Origin: JAIYDJ01 sp031400505
GTDB taxonomy: Bacteria; Pseudomonadota; Alphaproteobacteria; Rhodobacterales; Rhodobacteraceae
Length of the DNA stretch: 64,000 nucleotides
NCBI GenBank assembly: GCA_031400505.1
Contig: JANNPZ010000087.1
Span: 62,001 to 126,000, forward strand
Reading direction: 5' to 3'
In this document: piece by piece, positions 32,058 through 41,438 of the stretch
How positions within the stretch are numbered: position 1 is the stretch's first letter
Layout: each line of letters opens with the position of its first letter
Translations under genes and position numbers: made by a program
The notes under the pieces: model-generated
Database searches by the model: none
Seen by the model: only the letters and a program-made list of their open reading frames with translations
What the model was told of the DNA's origin: nothing

Positions 32058-34801
32058 TCGCGCTCGGCTTTACCGCGCCGTGGTTGCTGTTGGGGTTGCT
32101 GGCCCTGCCGGTGTTGTGGCTGCTGCTGCGCGCCGTGCCGCCAGCGCCGATCCGGCGGCGGTTTCCGGGCGTCGCGTTGCTGCTTGGGCTGCTGGACGAA
32201 GACCGCGAGGCGGACAAGACGCCCTGGTGGCTGTTGCTGCTTCGCATGGCGGCTGTGGCAGCGGCAATCGTGGCCTTTGCCGGGCCAATCCTGAACCCGC
32301 GTGAAGATGTGTCGGGCACCGGGCCGCTTTTGGTGGTGCTGGATGGCGGCTGGGCCGACGCGCGGGATTGGCCGCGCCGCGTGGATCGGGCAGTGGCACT
32401 GGTGGACGAAGCCGGGCGCGACGGGCGTACTGTCGCCGTGGTGATGCTGACGGACCCACCGCAAGTTCCGGTGTTTCAGGCGGCAGAGGCCTGGGCAGGG
32501 CGGGTGGCTGCGTTGCTGCCCGCGCCGTGGTTGCCGCAATCGGGATGGGTCGGGGCCTTGCCCGAGGGCGGGTTCGATACCGTCTGGCTGTCGGACGGGT
32601 TGGCCCATCAGGGGCAGGACGGTCTGGTGGCAGCCTTGAAGGATCGCGGGCGGCTGACCGTTGTTACCTCGCCTCGCCCCGTTCTGGCGCTGGCCCCGCC
32701 GGGGTTTGCCGATGGTGCGGTGCAGGTGCAACTGACCCGTGTGCCGGCTGGCGCACCGGTGCTGGTCGAGGTCGTGGCGCGCGGGCCCGATCCTTCGGGG
32801 ATCGAGCGCGAATTGGCACGCACACCGATTAACTTTGCGGCGGGCGAAGAGACGGCGCGAGCCGCGATGAGCCTTCCCCCCGAATTGCGCAACCGTATCA
32901 AGCGGTTCGAAATCCTTGGTCAACGCAGCGCGGGCGCGGTCAGTTTGACCGATGACAGCCTGAAGCGCCGCAAGATTGCGCTGATCGGCGGCGGGGCCGA
33001 CCGCGAGGGGCTGCAACTGCTGTCTCCGACCCATTTCCTGCGACAAGCCTTGGAACCCGTGGCAGAGTTGATCGATGGCGGCCTTTCGGATGTGCTGCCG
33101 GCCAATCCGGATGTGATCGTGCTGGCCGATGTGGCGCGGTTGAGCCAGACCGAGGTGGAGGGGCTGCTGGATTGGCTGGATCAGGGCGGGCTGCTGTTGC
33201 GCTTTGCCGGGCCGAAACTTGCGGCGAGTGATGTCAGCCGGATCGACGAAGACCCGTTGATGCCGGTGCGCCTGCGCGAAGGCGGGCGGGCTGTGGGTGG
33301 CGCGATGAGTTGGGGCGAGCCAAAGGCGCTGGCCGATTTCGCGGAAAGCAGCCCGTTTCATGGGTTGACGATCCCGGCGGATGTCACCGTATCGGCCCAG
33401 GTGCTGGCGCAGCCTGGCCCAGACCTTTCGGCGCGCACCATTGCCGCGCTGGCCGATGGTACGCCCTTGGTGACACGCAAAGAGGTCGGGCAGGGTCAGG
33501 TCGTGCTGGTGCATGTCACCGCCAATGCCGAATGGTCAACTCTGCCGCTGTCGGGTCTGTTCGTGCAGATGCTGGAACGGTTGGCGGTGTCGACCCGCGT
33601 CGGCGCTGTGGATGGCAGTGATCTGGCGGGGCAGGTCTGGGTGCCCGAAGTTCTGCTCGACGGGTTCGGAGTAGAGCGTGACGCGGGCGAGGTTGGCGGG
33701 ATTTCCGGCGAGGATCTGGCAGCAGCGATGGTGGCGGGCCCGGGATCTTCCGTACCGCCGGGGCTCTATGCGGGGGCGGAACGACAGGTTGCCTTGAATG
33801 CGGTTGGAGCAGATGCGGCCCTGGCGGCTGCAAGCTGGCCCTTGGGCACGGTCGTCGAGGGGCTGGAGGGTGCGCGCGAGCAAGCACTGAAGGGTGCGTT
33901 TCTGGCTGGGGCTTTGGTGTTGTTGACGGTCGATATTCTTGCGGCGCTGTGGCTGTCGGGCAAGCTGGCCGGTGTCATGCGGGCGGCCGTGGTCCTGCTG
34001 GCCGTGGCCGTGCTGGGCGCAGGGTTTTCCGGCGAGGCGCGTGCGGACGACGCGCGGGCCAACCTTGCGACGCAGGCCGTTGTGCTGGCGCATGTGCTGA
34101 CCGGGGATCTGCGGGTCGATGCCGATGCCGAGGCTGGTTTGCGCGGATTGGGCGACCAGTTGTGGTTGCGCACGTCCGTCGAACCCGACTTGCCACTGGG
34201 TGTCGATATCGAAGTAGACGAGCTTGCATTCTATCCGTTCCTGTATTGGCCGGTCACTACCAGCCAACCCCTGCCATCGGCCGCGGCCTATGCGCGGTTG
34301 AACAAGTACTTGCGGACAGGCGGGATGATCCTTTTCGACACGCGGGACGGCGATATCGCCGGGGGCGGGACGACGCCAGAGGCGCAGGCCTTGCAGCGGC
34401 TGGCCTCGGGGCTGGACATTCCGCCGCTGGAACCGATGCCGGTGGATCACGTGCTGTCTCGGACTTTTTATCTGCTGCAGGATTTTCCGGGCCGCTATAT
34501 GGGCCGGACGCTGTGGGTCGAAGCCGCCCCACCGGATGCCGAGCAGATCGAGGGGATGCCGTTTCGCAACCTGAACGACGGTGTGACGCCGGTAATCTTT
34601 GGCGGCAACGATTGGGCGCGGGCCTGGGCCACCGATCTGGATATGGTGCCGATCTATCCCGTCGGGCGCGGGGCGGCCGGAGAGCAGCAGCGCGAGTTGG
34701 CCTACCGGTTCGGCATCAACGTTATCATGCATGTGCTGACCGGGAACTATAAGTCCGATCAGGTGCATGTGCCGGCCTTGCTGGAAAGGTTGGGGCAATG
34801 A
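32054..34801 (+). CDS. BatA-like membrane protein with C-terminal DUF4159
   Basis: A 915-residue protein. The N-terminus has the BatA-type pair of membrane helices (TAPWLLLGLLALPVLWLLL at about 8-26; LLLLRMAAVAAAIVAFAGPI at about 61-80). A VWA-like region follows (LLVVLDGGWADARDWPRRVD, with a degenerate metal site). Two further helices lie at about 640-690 (ALVLLTVDILAALWL; AVVLLAVAVLGAGF). A periplasmic DUF4159 domain follows, including VDELAFYPFLYWPV, YLRTGGMILFDTRDGDIAGG and FGINVIMHVLTGNYK. Coupled by ATGA at both ends. Confidence 0.88.
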   Translation: MIALGFTAPWLLLGLLALPVLWLLLRAVPPAPIRRRFPGVALLLGLLDEDREADKTPWWLLLLRMAAVAAAIVAFAGPILNPREDVSGTGPLLVVLDGGWADARDWPRRVDRAVALVDEAGRDGRTVAVVMLTDPPQVPVFQAAEAWAGRVAALLPAPWLPQSGWVGALPEGGFDTVWLSDGLAHQGQDGLVAALKDRGRLTVVTSPRPVLALAPPGFADGAVQVQLTRVPAGAPVLVEVVARGPDPSGIERELARTPINFAAGEETARAAMSLPPELRNRIKRFEILGQRSAGAVSLTDDSLKRRKIALIGGGADREGLQLLSPTHFLRQALEPVAELIDGGLSDVLPANPDVIVLADVARLSQTEVEGLLDWLDQGGLLLRFAGPKLAASDVSRIDEDPLMPVRLREGGRAVGGAMSWGEPKALADFAESSPFHGLTIPADVTVSAQVLAQPGPDLSARTIAALADGTPLVTRKEVGQGQVVLVHVTANAEWSTLPLSGLFVQMLERLAVSTRVGAVDGSDLAGQVWVPEVLLDGFGVERDAGEVGGISGEDLAAAMVAGPGSSVPPGLYAGAERQVALNAVGADAALAAASWPLGTVVEGLEGAREQALKGAFLAGALVLLTVDILAALWLSGKLAGVMRAAVVLLAVAVLGAGFSGEARADDARANLATQAVVLAHVLTGDLRVDADAEAGLRGLGDQLWLRTSVEPDLPLGVDIEVDELAFYPFLYWPVTTSQPLPSAAAYARLNKYLRTGGMILFDTRDGDIAGGGTTPEAQALQRLASGLDIPPLEPMPVDHVLSRTFYLLQDFPGRYMGRTLWVEAAPPDAEQIEGMPFRNLNDGVTPVIFGGNDWARAWATDLDMVPIYPVGRGAAGEQQRELAYRFGINVIMHVLTGNYKSDQVHVPALLERLGQ

Positions 34802-36861
34802 GTGCGGTGATCTTTGCGCCATTGCTGCCCTGGCCGGTGATCTGGGGTTTGGCGGGTTTTGCCGGGCTGTTGCTGGCCCTTGCGGTGTGGCGTGGGCTGG
34901 CGGGGTGGGTGTTGCGCGGCCTTGCACTGGGGGTGCTGGTGCTGGCGCTGACCGGGCCGTCGTTGCAGCAGGAAGACCGCAAGCCGCTGACCGATATTGT
35001 GCTGCTGGTGGTCGATGAAAGTGCGTCACAGGGGTTGGGCGATCGGTCGGACCAAGTGGAGCGGGCAGTTGAATCGGTGCAGGCCGAGGTGGCCGCACTT
35101 CCCAACACCGAATTGCGCATCGTGACCTTTGCCGATGGGGCCGAGGATGCCGGATCGCTGGCCATGACCGCGCTGGCCGAAGCATTGGCCGAGGAACCCC
35201 GCGCCCGGGTGGCGGGGGCGATCCTAATCACGGATGGGCAGGTGCATGATCTGGGGCTGGTGCCGGCGATGCCCGCGCCGTTGCAGGTGCTGCTGACGGG
35301 GCGGGAGGCGGACTGGGACAGACGGTTGGTCGTGCTTGATGCGCCAGCCTTTGCCATTCTGGGCGAAGAAGTGGTCTTGAAACTGCGCATCGAGGACCAG
35401 GGTGCGGTTCCGGCCGACATGCCGGGGTTTGTACAACTGACAATCGCGGTGGATGCCGATGAACCGGTCAGTTTCGATGTGCCGGTTGGCGAGGATCTGG
35501 AACTGCCGGTGACGCTGCCGCATGGCGGGATGAACGTGCTGCAGTTTTCGGTAGCGACGGCGGAGGGTGAACTGACCGAGCGCAACAACGCAGCTGTGGT
35601 ACAGATCAACGGGGTACGCGACCGGCTTCGCGTTCTTTTGGTGTCGGGCGAGCCGCATGCAGGCGAGCGGGTGTGGCGCAACCTGTTGAAATCGGATGCC
35701 TCGGTCGATCTGGTGCATTTTACCATCCTGCGTCCGCCGGAAAAGCAGGACGGAGTTCCGGTGACCGAGCTGAGCCTGATTGCTTTCCCCACGCGCGAGT
35801 TGTTCGTGGAAAAGATCAGCGAGTTCGACCTGATCATCTTTGACCGCTACCGGATGCGGGGCATCCTGCCGATGAGCTATATCGACAACGTAGTGCAGTA
35901 TGTGAAGGACGGCGGCACGGTTCTGGTGGCGGCGGGGCCGGAATACGGGGCGGTGGACAGTTTGTGGCGCTCTCCGCTGGCCGAAATTTTGCCGGCCGAA
36001 CCGACGGCACGGGTGGTGGAGGAAGGGTTTTCGCCCGCGCTCACCGATCTGGGGCGACGGCATCCGGTGACGGAAGGGCTTGAGGCGCTGGCGCCCGAGG
36101 GGGGCTGGGGGCGCTGGCACCGGCTGGTCGAGGTCAATCCCTTGCGCGGGCAGATCGTGATGTCGGGGCCGGGGGATCGACCGTTGCTGGTGCTGGACCG
36201 GGTGGGCGAGGGGCGGATTGCGGTGCTTGCGTCAGATCAGATGTGGCTTTGGGGGCGCGGGTATGAGGGCGGTGGGCCGCAACTGGAATTGCTGCGCAGG
36301 CTGGCGCATTGGATGCTGAAGGAGCCGGAGCTGGAGGAGGAAAGCTTGACGGCGGTGGCCAAGGGGGCGCTTTTGACCATCACGCGGCGATCTGTTGCAG
36401 AGTCGCCGCCGGGCGACTTGCTGGTGACCGGACCGGACGGGGCCCAGGTGACGCTCGCGCTGCCAGAGGTGAGCCCGGGCAAGCATCAGGCCGATTGGCA
36501 GGCCCCCGGAGTCGGGCTGTACCGTTTGCAGCAGGACGATCTGACGCGGGTGGTGGCGGTCGGGCCGCGCAGCCCCAAGGAGTTCGAGGAAACCATCGCA
36601 AGCGGGGACAAGCTGGAGCCGCTGGTCACCCCGACCAATGGCGGCATCCTGCGCCTTGAGGCGGGCGAGCCGGATGTGCGCGGCGTGCGCGAGGGGCGGC
36701 AGGCCTATGGGCGCGGGTGGATCGGGGTCACCCCGCGCGGGGCCTATTTGACGCAAGACATCCGGGTGGCGGCGCTGATGCCGGGGTGGTTGTATATGGT
36801 GCTGGCGGCCGGGTTTGCGGTGGCGGCCTGGCTGATCGAAGGGCGGCGGCGGCCTGGCTGA
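34798..36861 (+). CDS. Large membrane protein with VWA-like and glutamine-amidotransferase-like regions
   Basis: A 687-residue protein closing the Bat-like operon. Two N-terminal membrane helices (about 10-56) precede a VWA-like strand IVLLVVDESASQGLGDRSDQ. A beta-sandwich region (about 170-270) and a class I glutamine-amidotransferase-like fold (FDLIIFDRYRMRGILP, VQYVKDGGTVLVAAGPEYGA) without its catalytic Cys follow. A last helix at the C-terminus (GWLYMVLAAGFAVAAWLIEG) anchors it. Most of the mass is probably periplasmic. Function unknown; likely the stable partner of the DUF4159 protein. A repeat copy follows the stop. Confidence 0.85.
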   Translation: MSAVIFAPLLPWPVIWGLAGFAGLLLALAVWRGLAGWVLRGLALGVLVLALTGPSLQQEDRKPLTDIVLLVVDESASQGLGDRSDQVERAVESVQAEVAALPNTELRIVTFADGAEDAGSLAMTALAEALAEEPRARVAGAILITDGQVHDLGLVPAMPAPLQVLLTGREADWDRRLVVLDAPAFAILGEEVVLKLRIEDQGAVPADMPGFVQLTIAVDADEPVSFDVPVGEDLELPVTLPHGGMNVLQFSVATAEGELTERNNAAVVQINGVRDRLRVLLVSGEPHAGERVWRNLLKSDASVDLVHFTILRPPEKQDGVPVTELSLIAFPTRELFVEKISEFDLIIFDRYRMRGILPMSYIDNVVQYVKDGGTVLVAAGPEYGAVDSLWRSPLAEILPAEPTARVVEEGFSPALTDLGRRHPVTEGLEALAPEGGWGRWHRLVEVNPLRGQIVMSGPGDRPLLVLDRVGEGRIAVLASDQMWLWGRGYEGGGPQLELLRRLAHWMLKEPELEEESLTAVAKGALLTITRRSVAESPPGDLLVTGPDGAQVTLALPEVSPGKHQADWQAPGVGLYRLQQDDLTRVVAVGPRSPKEFEETIASGDKLEPLVTPTNGGILRLEAGEPDVRGVREGRQAYGRGWIGVTPRGAYLTQDIRVAALMPGWLYMVLAAGFAVAAWLIEGRRRPG

Positions 36862-36870
36862 TCCGGCGCA

Positions 36871-36923
36871 CCGGGGGTTTCACACCCCCGGACCCCCGTG
36901 GGATACTTGTGCCAAGGTGAAAG
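36871..36923 (-). repeat. Dispersed palindromic repeat, copy C (long form)
   Basis: In reverse orientation: CTTTCACCTTGGCACAAGTA, TCCCACGGGGGTC, then hairpin CGGGGGTGTGAAACCCCCGG. It lies between two convergent genes. Confidence 0.8.
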
Positions 36924-36932
36924 CAGCTTGCG

Positions 36933-38078
36933 TCAAGGTGTGTCGAGCCAGTCCGGGCGCGGCAGGCCCAGCGCTTCGGGGTCACTAAGATAGACAGCGC
37001 CGAGAATGACGATCACTGAGAGCAGCACGGCAAAAGCGATTTTCCAGCCGGAATACGGGCGCTCGCCCTGGACTTCGCCGGTCTGGCCGTTGACGAGGAA
37101 GCGATAGGATTTGCCGCCGTATTTGTAGGCCGCCATCCAGACCGGTAGCAGGATGTGCTTGAAGGTTTCATCGAGGAAATCGCTGTCGATGGTTTCGATC
37201 TGCTGGACATCGCCTCCGATGTCGCGGCGCACGTCAGTTTCGATGACTTGTGTCATCCGGTTGCGGGCGGATCCATGGCCGTCGGCCAGTGAGACAGTGT
37301 AACCTTCGGCCTGAAAGCCTGCGAGATAGTCGGGCGAATAGGCGGCGAGTTGGCCCAGATCCCAAGGGTCGAGCCCGGATGCAAGTCGTGGCGGCAGGGC
37401 GGTCGAGGCAATGACCACGACATCATCGAAGTCCCGCGCCACGGTCCCTGCAGCCGGATACCAGCGGGTTTTCTGGACCTGCTCTTGCCGTTGTTGCCGT
37501 TTGCCGTCCACCATTACCGTGACGGTGCGGGATTCGTAGTAATGCTCGCCGCGCTTGCCGCGATAGCGTGACCGGGTGTCGGCATCGAAGGTCCAGTAGG
37601 GCACGTAGATGCCGGTCATCGCCCGGCCCTTGCGGGTGTATTCGACCAGTTTGGAAGGCGCGAACCACAGCCGGCCCAGCCATTTGACCAATTGGGCGCG
37701 GGCCTCGGTTTCGGTCAGGGCAAAGGGGACCAGCGCCTGCGGCTTGATCACGCGATGCGCGCCGGTATCGATGGCGACCGGGCTGGCGCAGAACGGGCAT
37801 TCGGTGGCGTGGTTGGCACCTTGAAACTCGACCACCGCGCCGCAGGACGGGCAGGAGGTCGAGCGAACTTCTGCGGTGGCCGCCGCGGGCAGATCATCGC
37901 GCAAGCCGCGTTCAAGGTCCAGCTCGCCCAGGGCACGCGCGATCGAGCGAGGGGCATCGGGCGTGATGGCCTGGGCATGGCCGCAATGATCACAGGTCAG
38001 TTCGGTCTGACCGGGCGCATATCGCAGGTCGGCCCCGCATTGCGCGCAGGGCCAGCGGTATTCTTGCGCGACCGCCAT
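36933..38078 (-). CDS. Double zinc-ribbon membrane-anchored protein
   Basis: A 381-residue protein of unknown function. Two zinc ribbons are at the N-terminus (CAQCGADLRY...LTCDHCGH at about 10-36 and CPSCGAVVEF...ECPFC at about 75-98). A middle domain follows with GIYVPYWTFDADTRSRYRGK and RTVTVMVDGKRQQR. One C-terminal membrane helix is IAFAVLLSVIVILGAVYL (about 346-363). This architecture accompanies YdjI-like SPFH proteins in many bacteria, and here the SPFH gene lies 3 bp upstream on the same strand. Confidence 0.85.
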   Translation of the reverse strand: MAVAQEYRWPCAQCGADLRYAPGQTELTCDHCGHAQAITPDAPRSIARALGELDLERGLRDDLPAAATAEVRSTSCPSCGAVVEFQGANHATECPFCASPVAIDTGAHRVIKPQALVPFALTETEARAQLVKWLGRLWFAPSKLVEYTRKGRAMTGIYVPYWTFDADTRSRYRGKRGEHYYESRTVTVMVDGKRQQRQEQVQKTRWYPAAGTVARDFDDVVVIASTALPPRLASGLDPWDLGQLAAYSPDYLAGFQAEGYTVSLADGHGSARNRMTQVIETDVRRDIGGDVQQIETIDSDFLDETFKHILLPVWMAAYKYGGKSYRFLVNGQTGEVQGERPYSGWKIAFAVLLSVIVILGAVYLSDPEALGLPRPDWLDTP

Positions 38079-38081
38079 GGG

Positions 38082-39197
38082 TCAGTAACCGGGCGACAGC
38101 GGCGGCGGTGGCGGGACCATGGCAAAGAGGCGCGACAGCTCTGTCTCACTGGCGGGCATCCAGTTGTCCTGCCCTGCGGCCCAGACCTGCGAGGCACGGG
38201 TCAGGGCGCCGGACGCGACCATTGCGGCAAGATCGCCTTCCGAAAACGGGCCTTTGGTGGCGCCGTTGTCGGCGACGTGCCAGGCGCGGGCGGCGGGGCG
38301 GGGCGGTGGTGGGGGCGGAGGTGGCGCTGCGGCGGCTGCCCCGCCCCAGGGGCCCGGTTGCGCCATCTGGTTGGCCATGTTCATCCCCATGGCGGCCCCC
38401 AGACCGGCCGTCATCGCCCCCCCGGCCCCCGACGCGGGGTTCGCCATCGCCTCGGCTGCGTTGAACTGCATGTATTTGTTCAGATCACCCGCGATGCCCA
38501 CCGAAGTACGCTTGTCGAGGACCTTTTCGACCTCTTCGGGCAGGCTAATGTTTTCGATGTAGAATTCCGGGATCGACAACCCGTAGTCTGCGATCTTGGG
38601 CGCGATGGCGGCTGCGATCAGTTTCCCCAGATCGGCCGTGTTCGCCGCCATGTCGAGCACCGGGATGCCGGATTTGGCGATGGTGACCGAGAATTCCTGC
38701 ACGATGATGTTGCGGATTTGAAGGCTGATTTCATCGGCGGTGAATTCGCCGTCAGTGCCAACGATTTCCTGCATGAAGCGGGCGGGGTCGGCCACGCGCA
38801 TCGAATAGGTTCCGAACGACCGGATGCGCACCGGGCCGAATTCGGGGTCGCGGCACATGATCGGGTTCTTGGTGCCCCATTTCAGGTCGTTGAAACGGGT
38901 GGTGTTGATGAAGTATACTTCCGATTTGAACGGGCTGTCGAAACCATGATCCCAGTGCTGCAGGGTTGTCATGATCGGCATGTTGTTGGTTTCCAGCATG
39001 TACATGCCGGGACCGAACACATCGGCCATGACACCTTCATGCACGAAGACTGCTGCCTGTCCTTCGCGCACGGTCAGTTTGGCCCCCATCTTGATTGCAT
39101 TTCCGCGCCGTTCAAAGCGCCAGACCATCGTGTCGCGGGTGTCATCAAGCCAGGTGATGACATCGACGAATTCGCCTTTCAGGAAATCGAATACCAT
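38082..39197 (-). CDS. SPFH-domain protein (YdjI-like) with C-terminal GYF_2 domain
   Basis: A 371-residue protein. The SPFH domain spans about 25-230 (IKMGAKLTVREGQAAVFVHE, VFGPGMYMLETNNMPIMTTL, VRIRSFGTYSMRVADPARFM). A Gly/Ala/Met-rich linker and an eight-proline run (AAAAAPPPPPPPPRPA) precede a GYF_2 module (WHVADNGATKGPFSEGDLAA, SQVWAAGQDNWMPA). No membrane helix. SPFH proteins oligomerise at membranes; the Bacillus homologue YdjI is linked to stress-induced membrane repair. Likely partner of the zinc-ribbon protein. Confidence 0.9.
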   Translation of the reverse strand: MVFDFLKGEFVDVITWLDDTRDTMVWRFERRGNAIKMGAKLTVREGQAAVFVHEGVMADVFGPGMYMLETNNMPIMTTLQHWDHGFDSPFKSEVYFINTTRFNDLKWGTKNPIMCRDPEFGPVRIRSFGTYSMRVADPARFMQEIVGTDGEFTADEISLQIRNIIVQEFSVTIAKSGIPVLDMAANTADLGKLIAAAIAPKIADYGLSIPEFYIENISLPEEVEKVLDKRTSVGIAGDLNKYMQFNAAEAMANPASGAGGAMTAGLGAAMGMNMANQMAQPGPWGGAAAAAPPPPPPPPRPAARAWHVADNGATKGPFSEGDLAAMVASGALTRASQVWAAGQDNWMPASETELSRLFAMVPPPPPLSPGY

Positions 39198-39226
39198 TTT
39201 GCACTCCTTTGGCCGCGCGTTCGGGC

Positions 39227-40192
39227 CTAACTTTCGCCAGCCGTCAGCCGGCTGGCAAGGGTTGTGATGATCGGGCGGGCTTCTGCCTCGGACATGCCAG
39301 GGCGCAGGGCGGGATTGTAAAGCAGGCGTAGCATCGCCTCGTCCTGTCGGGTCAGCAGGGCGAATTCCTCGTCATCGTTGAAAATCGAAGGGCGGGCCGT
39401 AGGGCTGTCGTTGGGCAGGCCCAGGCCTTGGGCGATTTCTTCGTGCAGGCACGACAGGCGCAACAGGTCGGGATGTTCCGCGCGGATCACCGCGAAAGCC
39501 CCGGTATAGATGGCGCTTGTCCCGCTGGATTGCGCATAGACCAGGCAGTAGGTCGATCGCGGCATGTCGGTCATGCCTGCAACGTCGGGTTCGGCAATTC
39601 CAGGCAGCGCAGCGCGCAACGCGGGCCCAAGTGCGGCGCGTTCTTCTTCGTTCACGATGTAGATGGCAAAGTTCGGATTTGCGTCATCTAGCCGTATCGG
39701 GTGGCCCGTCAATTCGGCCAACCGTGCAAGGTACGAGCTGACGCGGGCGCGGTCTGTGGTCTTGCGGTCTGGCGGCACGGATGCACCGAACCGCAGACCG
39801 ACGCGCACGGGCGCTGCCCAGCGGCGCAGTTGGCTGACAGTCTGGCGCTGCACAGACGCCCCGTTCGATGACCGGTCGTATTCATCGTAAAGGGCAATCC
39901 GCACAAAGTTTTCGACCAGCATGCGGTCGGTAAACGGCGTGTCCTCGCCGCCGCCATCGGTGCGCAACAGGCCTTGCGACAGCAAGGCTTGTTGTACCTG
40001 CGCATAATAGGCCTGCGCTGCGGCGCTTGCCGCCGACTGCGGGGCTACGACAGGAGCAGCCGCCTGGGCAGGCGGCAGAGGCTGCGGGTCGTTCGTGTCG
40101 ATCACGGACAAATCGCAGCCCATCACCCCAAGCGCCGCAACCATCAAGGTCGCGGCGGTCTGCCAGCGCCATAGGGCTGCCCGGGGTTGCAT
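39227..40192 (-). CDS. DUF2927 lipoprotein, metalloprotease-like
   Basis: A 321-residue protein with an N-terminal signal and lipobox (MVAALGVMGC, cleavage before Cys at about residue 26). A DUF2927 domain contains LSCLHEEIAQGLGLPNDSPT, which resembles the HExxH-type metal site with Gln replacing the second His, so activity is uncertain. FVRIALYDEYDRS and AVIRAEHPDL are also typical. Its ATG overlaps the telA stop (TGATG), so the two are co-translated. Probably an outer-membrane or periplasmic lipoprotein. Confidence 0.87.
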   Translation of the reverse strand: MQPRAALWRWQTAATLMVAALGVMGCDLSVIDTNDPQPLPPAQAAAPVVAPQSAASAAAQAYYAQVQQALLSQGLLRTDGGGEDTPFTDRMLVENFVRIALYDEYDRSSNGASVQRQTVSQLRRWAAPVRVGLRFGASVPPDRKTTDRARVSSYLARLAELTGHPIRLDDANPNFAIYIVNEEERAALGPALRAALPGIAEPDVAGMTDMPRSTYCLVYAQSSGTSAIYTGAFAVIRAEHPDLLRLSCLHEEIAQGLGLPNDSPTARPSIFNDDEEFALLTRQDEAMLRLLYNPALRPGMSEAEARPIITTLASRLTAGES

Positions 40193-41382
40193 CAGCCTTG
40201 CAGCGCTTCGCCCGTCGCCGCGCCAAGGCCTGTCTTGCGGGCCGAGGCCGAAGCAAGCGTGTCGCGCAGTTCGTGCTCCATCTTCTTCAACTCGGTTTCT
40301 GCAGCAGCCCGGCGCGCCTTGCCTTCATCGGCAATCGACAGGCTTTCGTTGATCGTGGCGATCAGGGTGGCGTTGGCCTTGCGCACGGCTTCGATGTCGA
40401 ACACACCGCGTTCCATTTCGGTACGCACGATCCGGTTGGCCTGTTGCAGGTTGTCGGCGTTGGCGGTCAGCAATTCGTTGGTCAGATCGTTCGCCGAACG
40501 CACCGCTTCGGCAGCCTCGCGCGAACGCTGGATCGTTACGGCCTGTGCAAGTTGGGTTTCCCACAACGGCACGGTGTTCACGAGGGTCGAATTGATTTTC
40601 GTCACCAACGACTTGTCGTTTTCCTGGACAAGGCGGATCGAAGGCAGCGATTGCATCGTGACCTGACGGGTCAGTTTCAGGTCGTGGATCCGGCGTTCCA
40701 GATCGTCGCGTGAGGCACGCAGATCGCGCAGCTGCTGGGCGATCTTGACTTGTTCGCTCTCGGGGGCGGCTGCCACCTCTGCCTCTTTGCGCGGGATGTC
40801 GACGGTGTCGACTTCCTTCAGCTTGGCCTCGCCCGCCGAGATGTAGAGGGCAAGTTCGTCGTAGAACCGCAGGGTTTTCTCATAGAGCAGGTCCAGAGAC
40901 TTGATGTCTTTCAACAGGGTGTGTTCATGCGTCAAGAGGTTCTCGGTGACCTTGTCGATCTGTCCTTGCACGGTTTCGAACCGCGCCACAAAATTGGCAA
41001 AAGGGGCCGCGCGGCCGATCAGCTTTTCCCACCAGCTGCGCTGGCGGCGCACGTCAAGTTCAGAGATCGAAAAGCCGCGGATCGTGGTGACGATCTGGCG
41101 CAGGCTGTCGCCCGCAGGGCCCACATCCTTGTTTTTGACATCATTCAACATTTCCTGGCTGATGACCTGCAATTCAGCCTGCGCCGCCGACCCGAACGAG
41201 ATGATCGACTGGGTGTTGCCCATATCCAGTTCGGACATCCGTTTGCGGATGTCGTCGGCCACCGGGGCGGGGGCCGCATCAAGTGCCACAATCGCGGTGC
41301 CCGGTTCGGGAAGGATCGTCGCTGTGACGGCCTCGACATCGGCAAGGGCAGAGGCAGCTTGGGCGCGGATGGAATTGGTCAT
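40192..41382 (-). CDS. Toxic anion resistance protein (TelA family)
   Basis: A 396-residue, largely coiled-coil cytoplasmic protein of the TelA/KlaA family: DIRKRMSELDMGNTQSIISF, SWWEKLIGRAAPFANFVARF, TLRFYDELALYISAGEAKL and LPSIRLVQENDKSLVTKINS. Despite the name, the biochemical role is unknown; members occur with stress and tellurite genes and with XpaC. It sits between the DUF2927 lipoprotein and XpaC-like genes on one strand. Confidence 0.92.
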   Translation of the reverse strand: MTNSIRAQAASALADVEAVTATILPEPGTAIVALDAAPAPVADDIRKRMSELDMGNTQSIISFGSAAQAELQVISQEMLNDVKNKDVGPAGDSLRQIVTTIRGFSISELDVRRQRSWWEKLIGRAAPFANFVARFETVQGQIDKVTENLLTHEHTLLKDIKSLDLLYEKTLRFYDELALYISAGEAKLKEVDTVDIPRKEAEVAAAPESEQVKIAQQLRDLRASRDDLERRIHDLKLTRQVTMQSLPSIRLVQENDKSLVTKINSTLVNTVPLWETQLAQAVTIQRSREAAEAVRSANDLTNELLTANADNLQQANRIVRTEMERGVFDIEAVRKANATLIATINESLSIADEGKARRAAAETELKKMEHELRDTLASASARKTGLGAATGEALQG

Positions 41383-41438
41383 GAATGTCTCACTTTTACG
41401 GGCCCCGCTTGGGGACGTTGCGTGGGGTTGGGGGCAGG

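Noticed and set aside
36871..36923. A simple terminator for the Bat-like operon
   Set aside because: The hairpin may terminate transcription, but the same extended sequence recurs at other loci, so it was recorded as a repeat copy.
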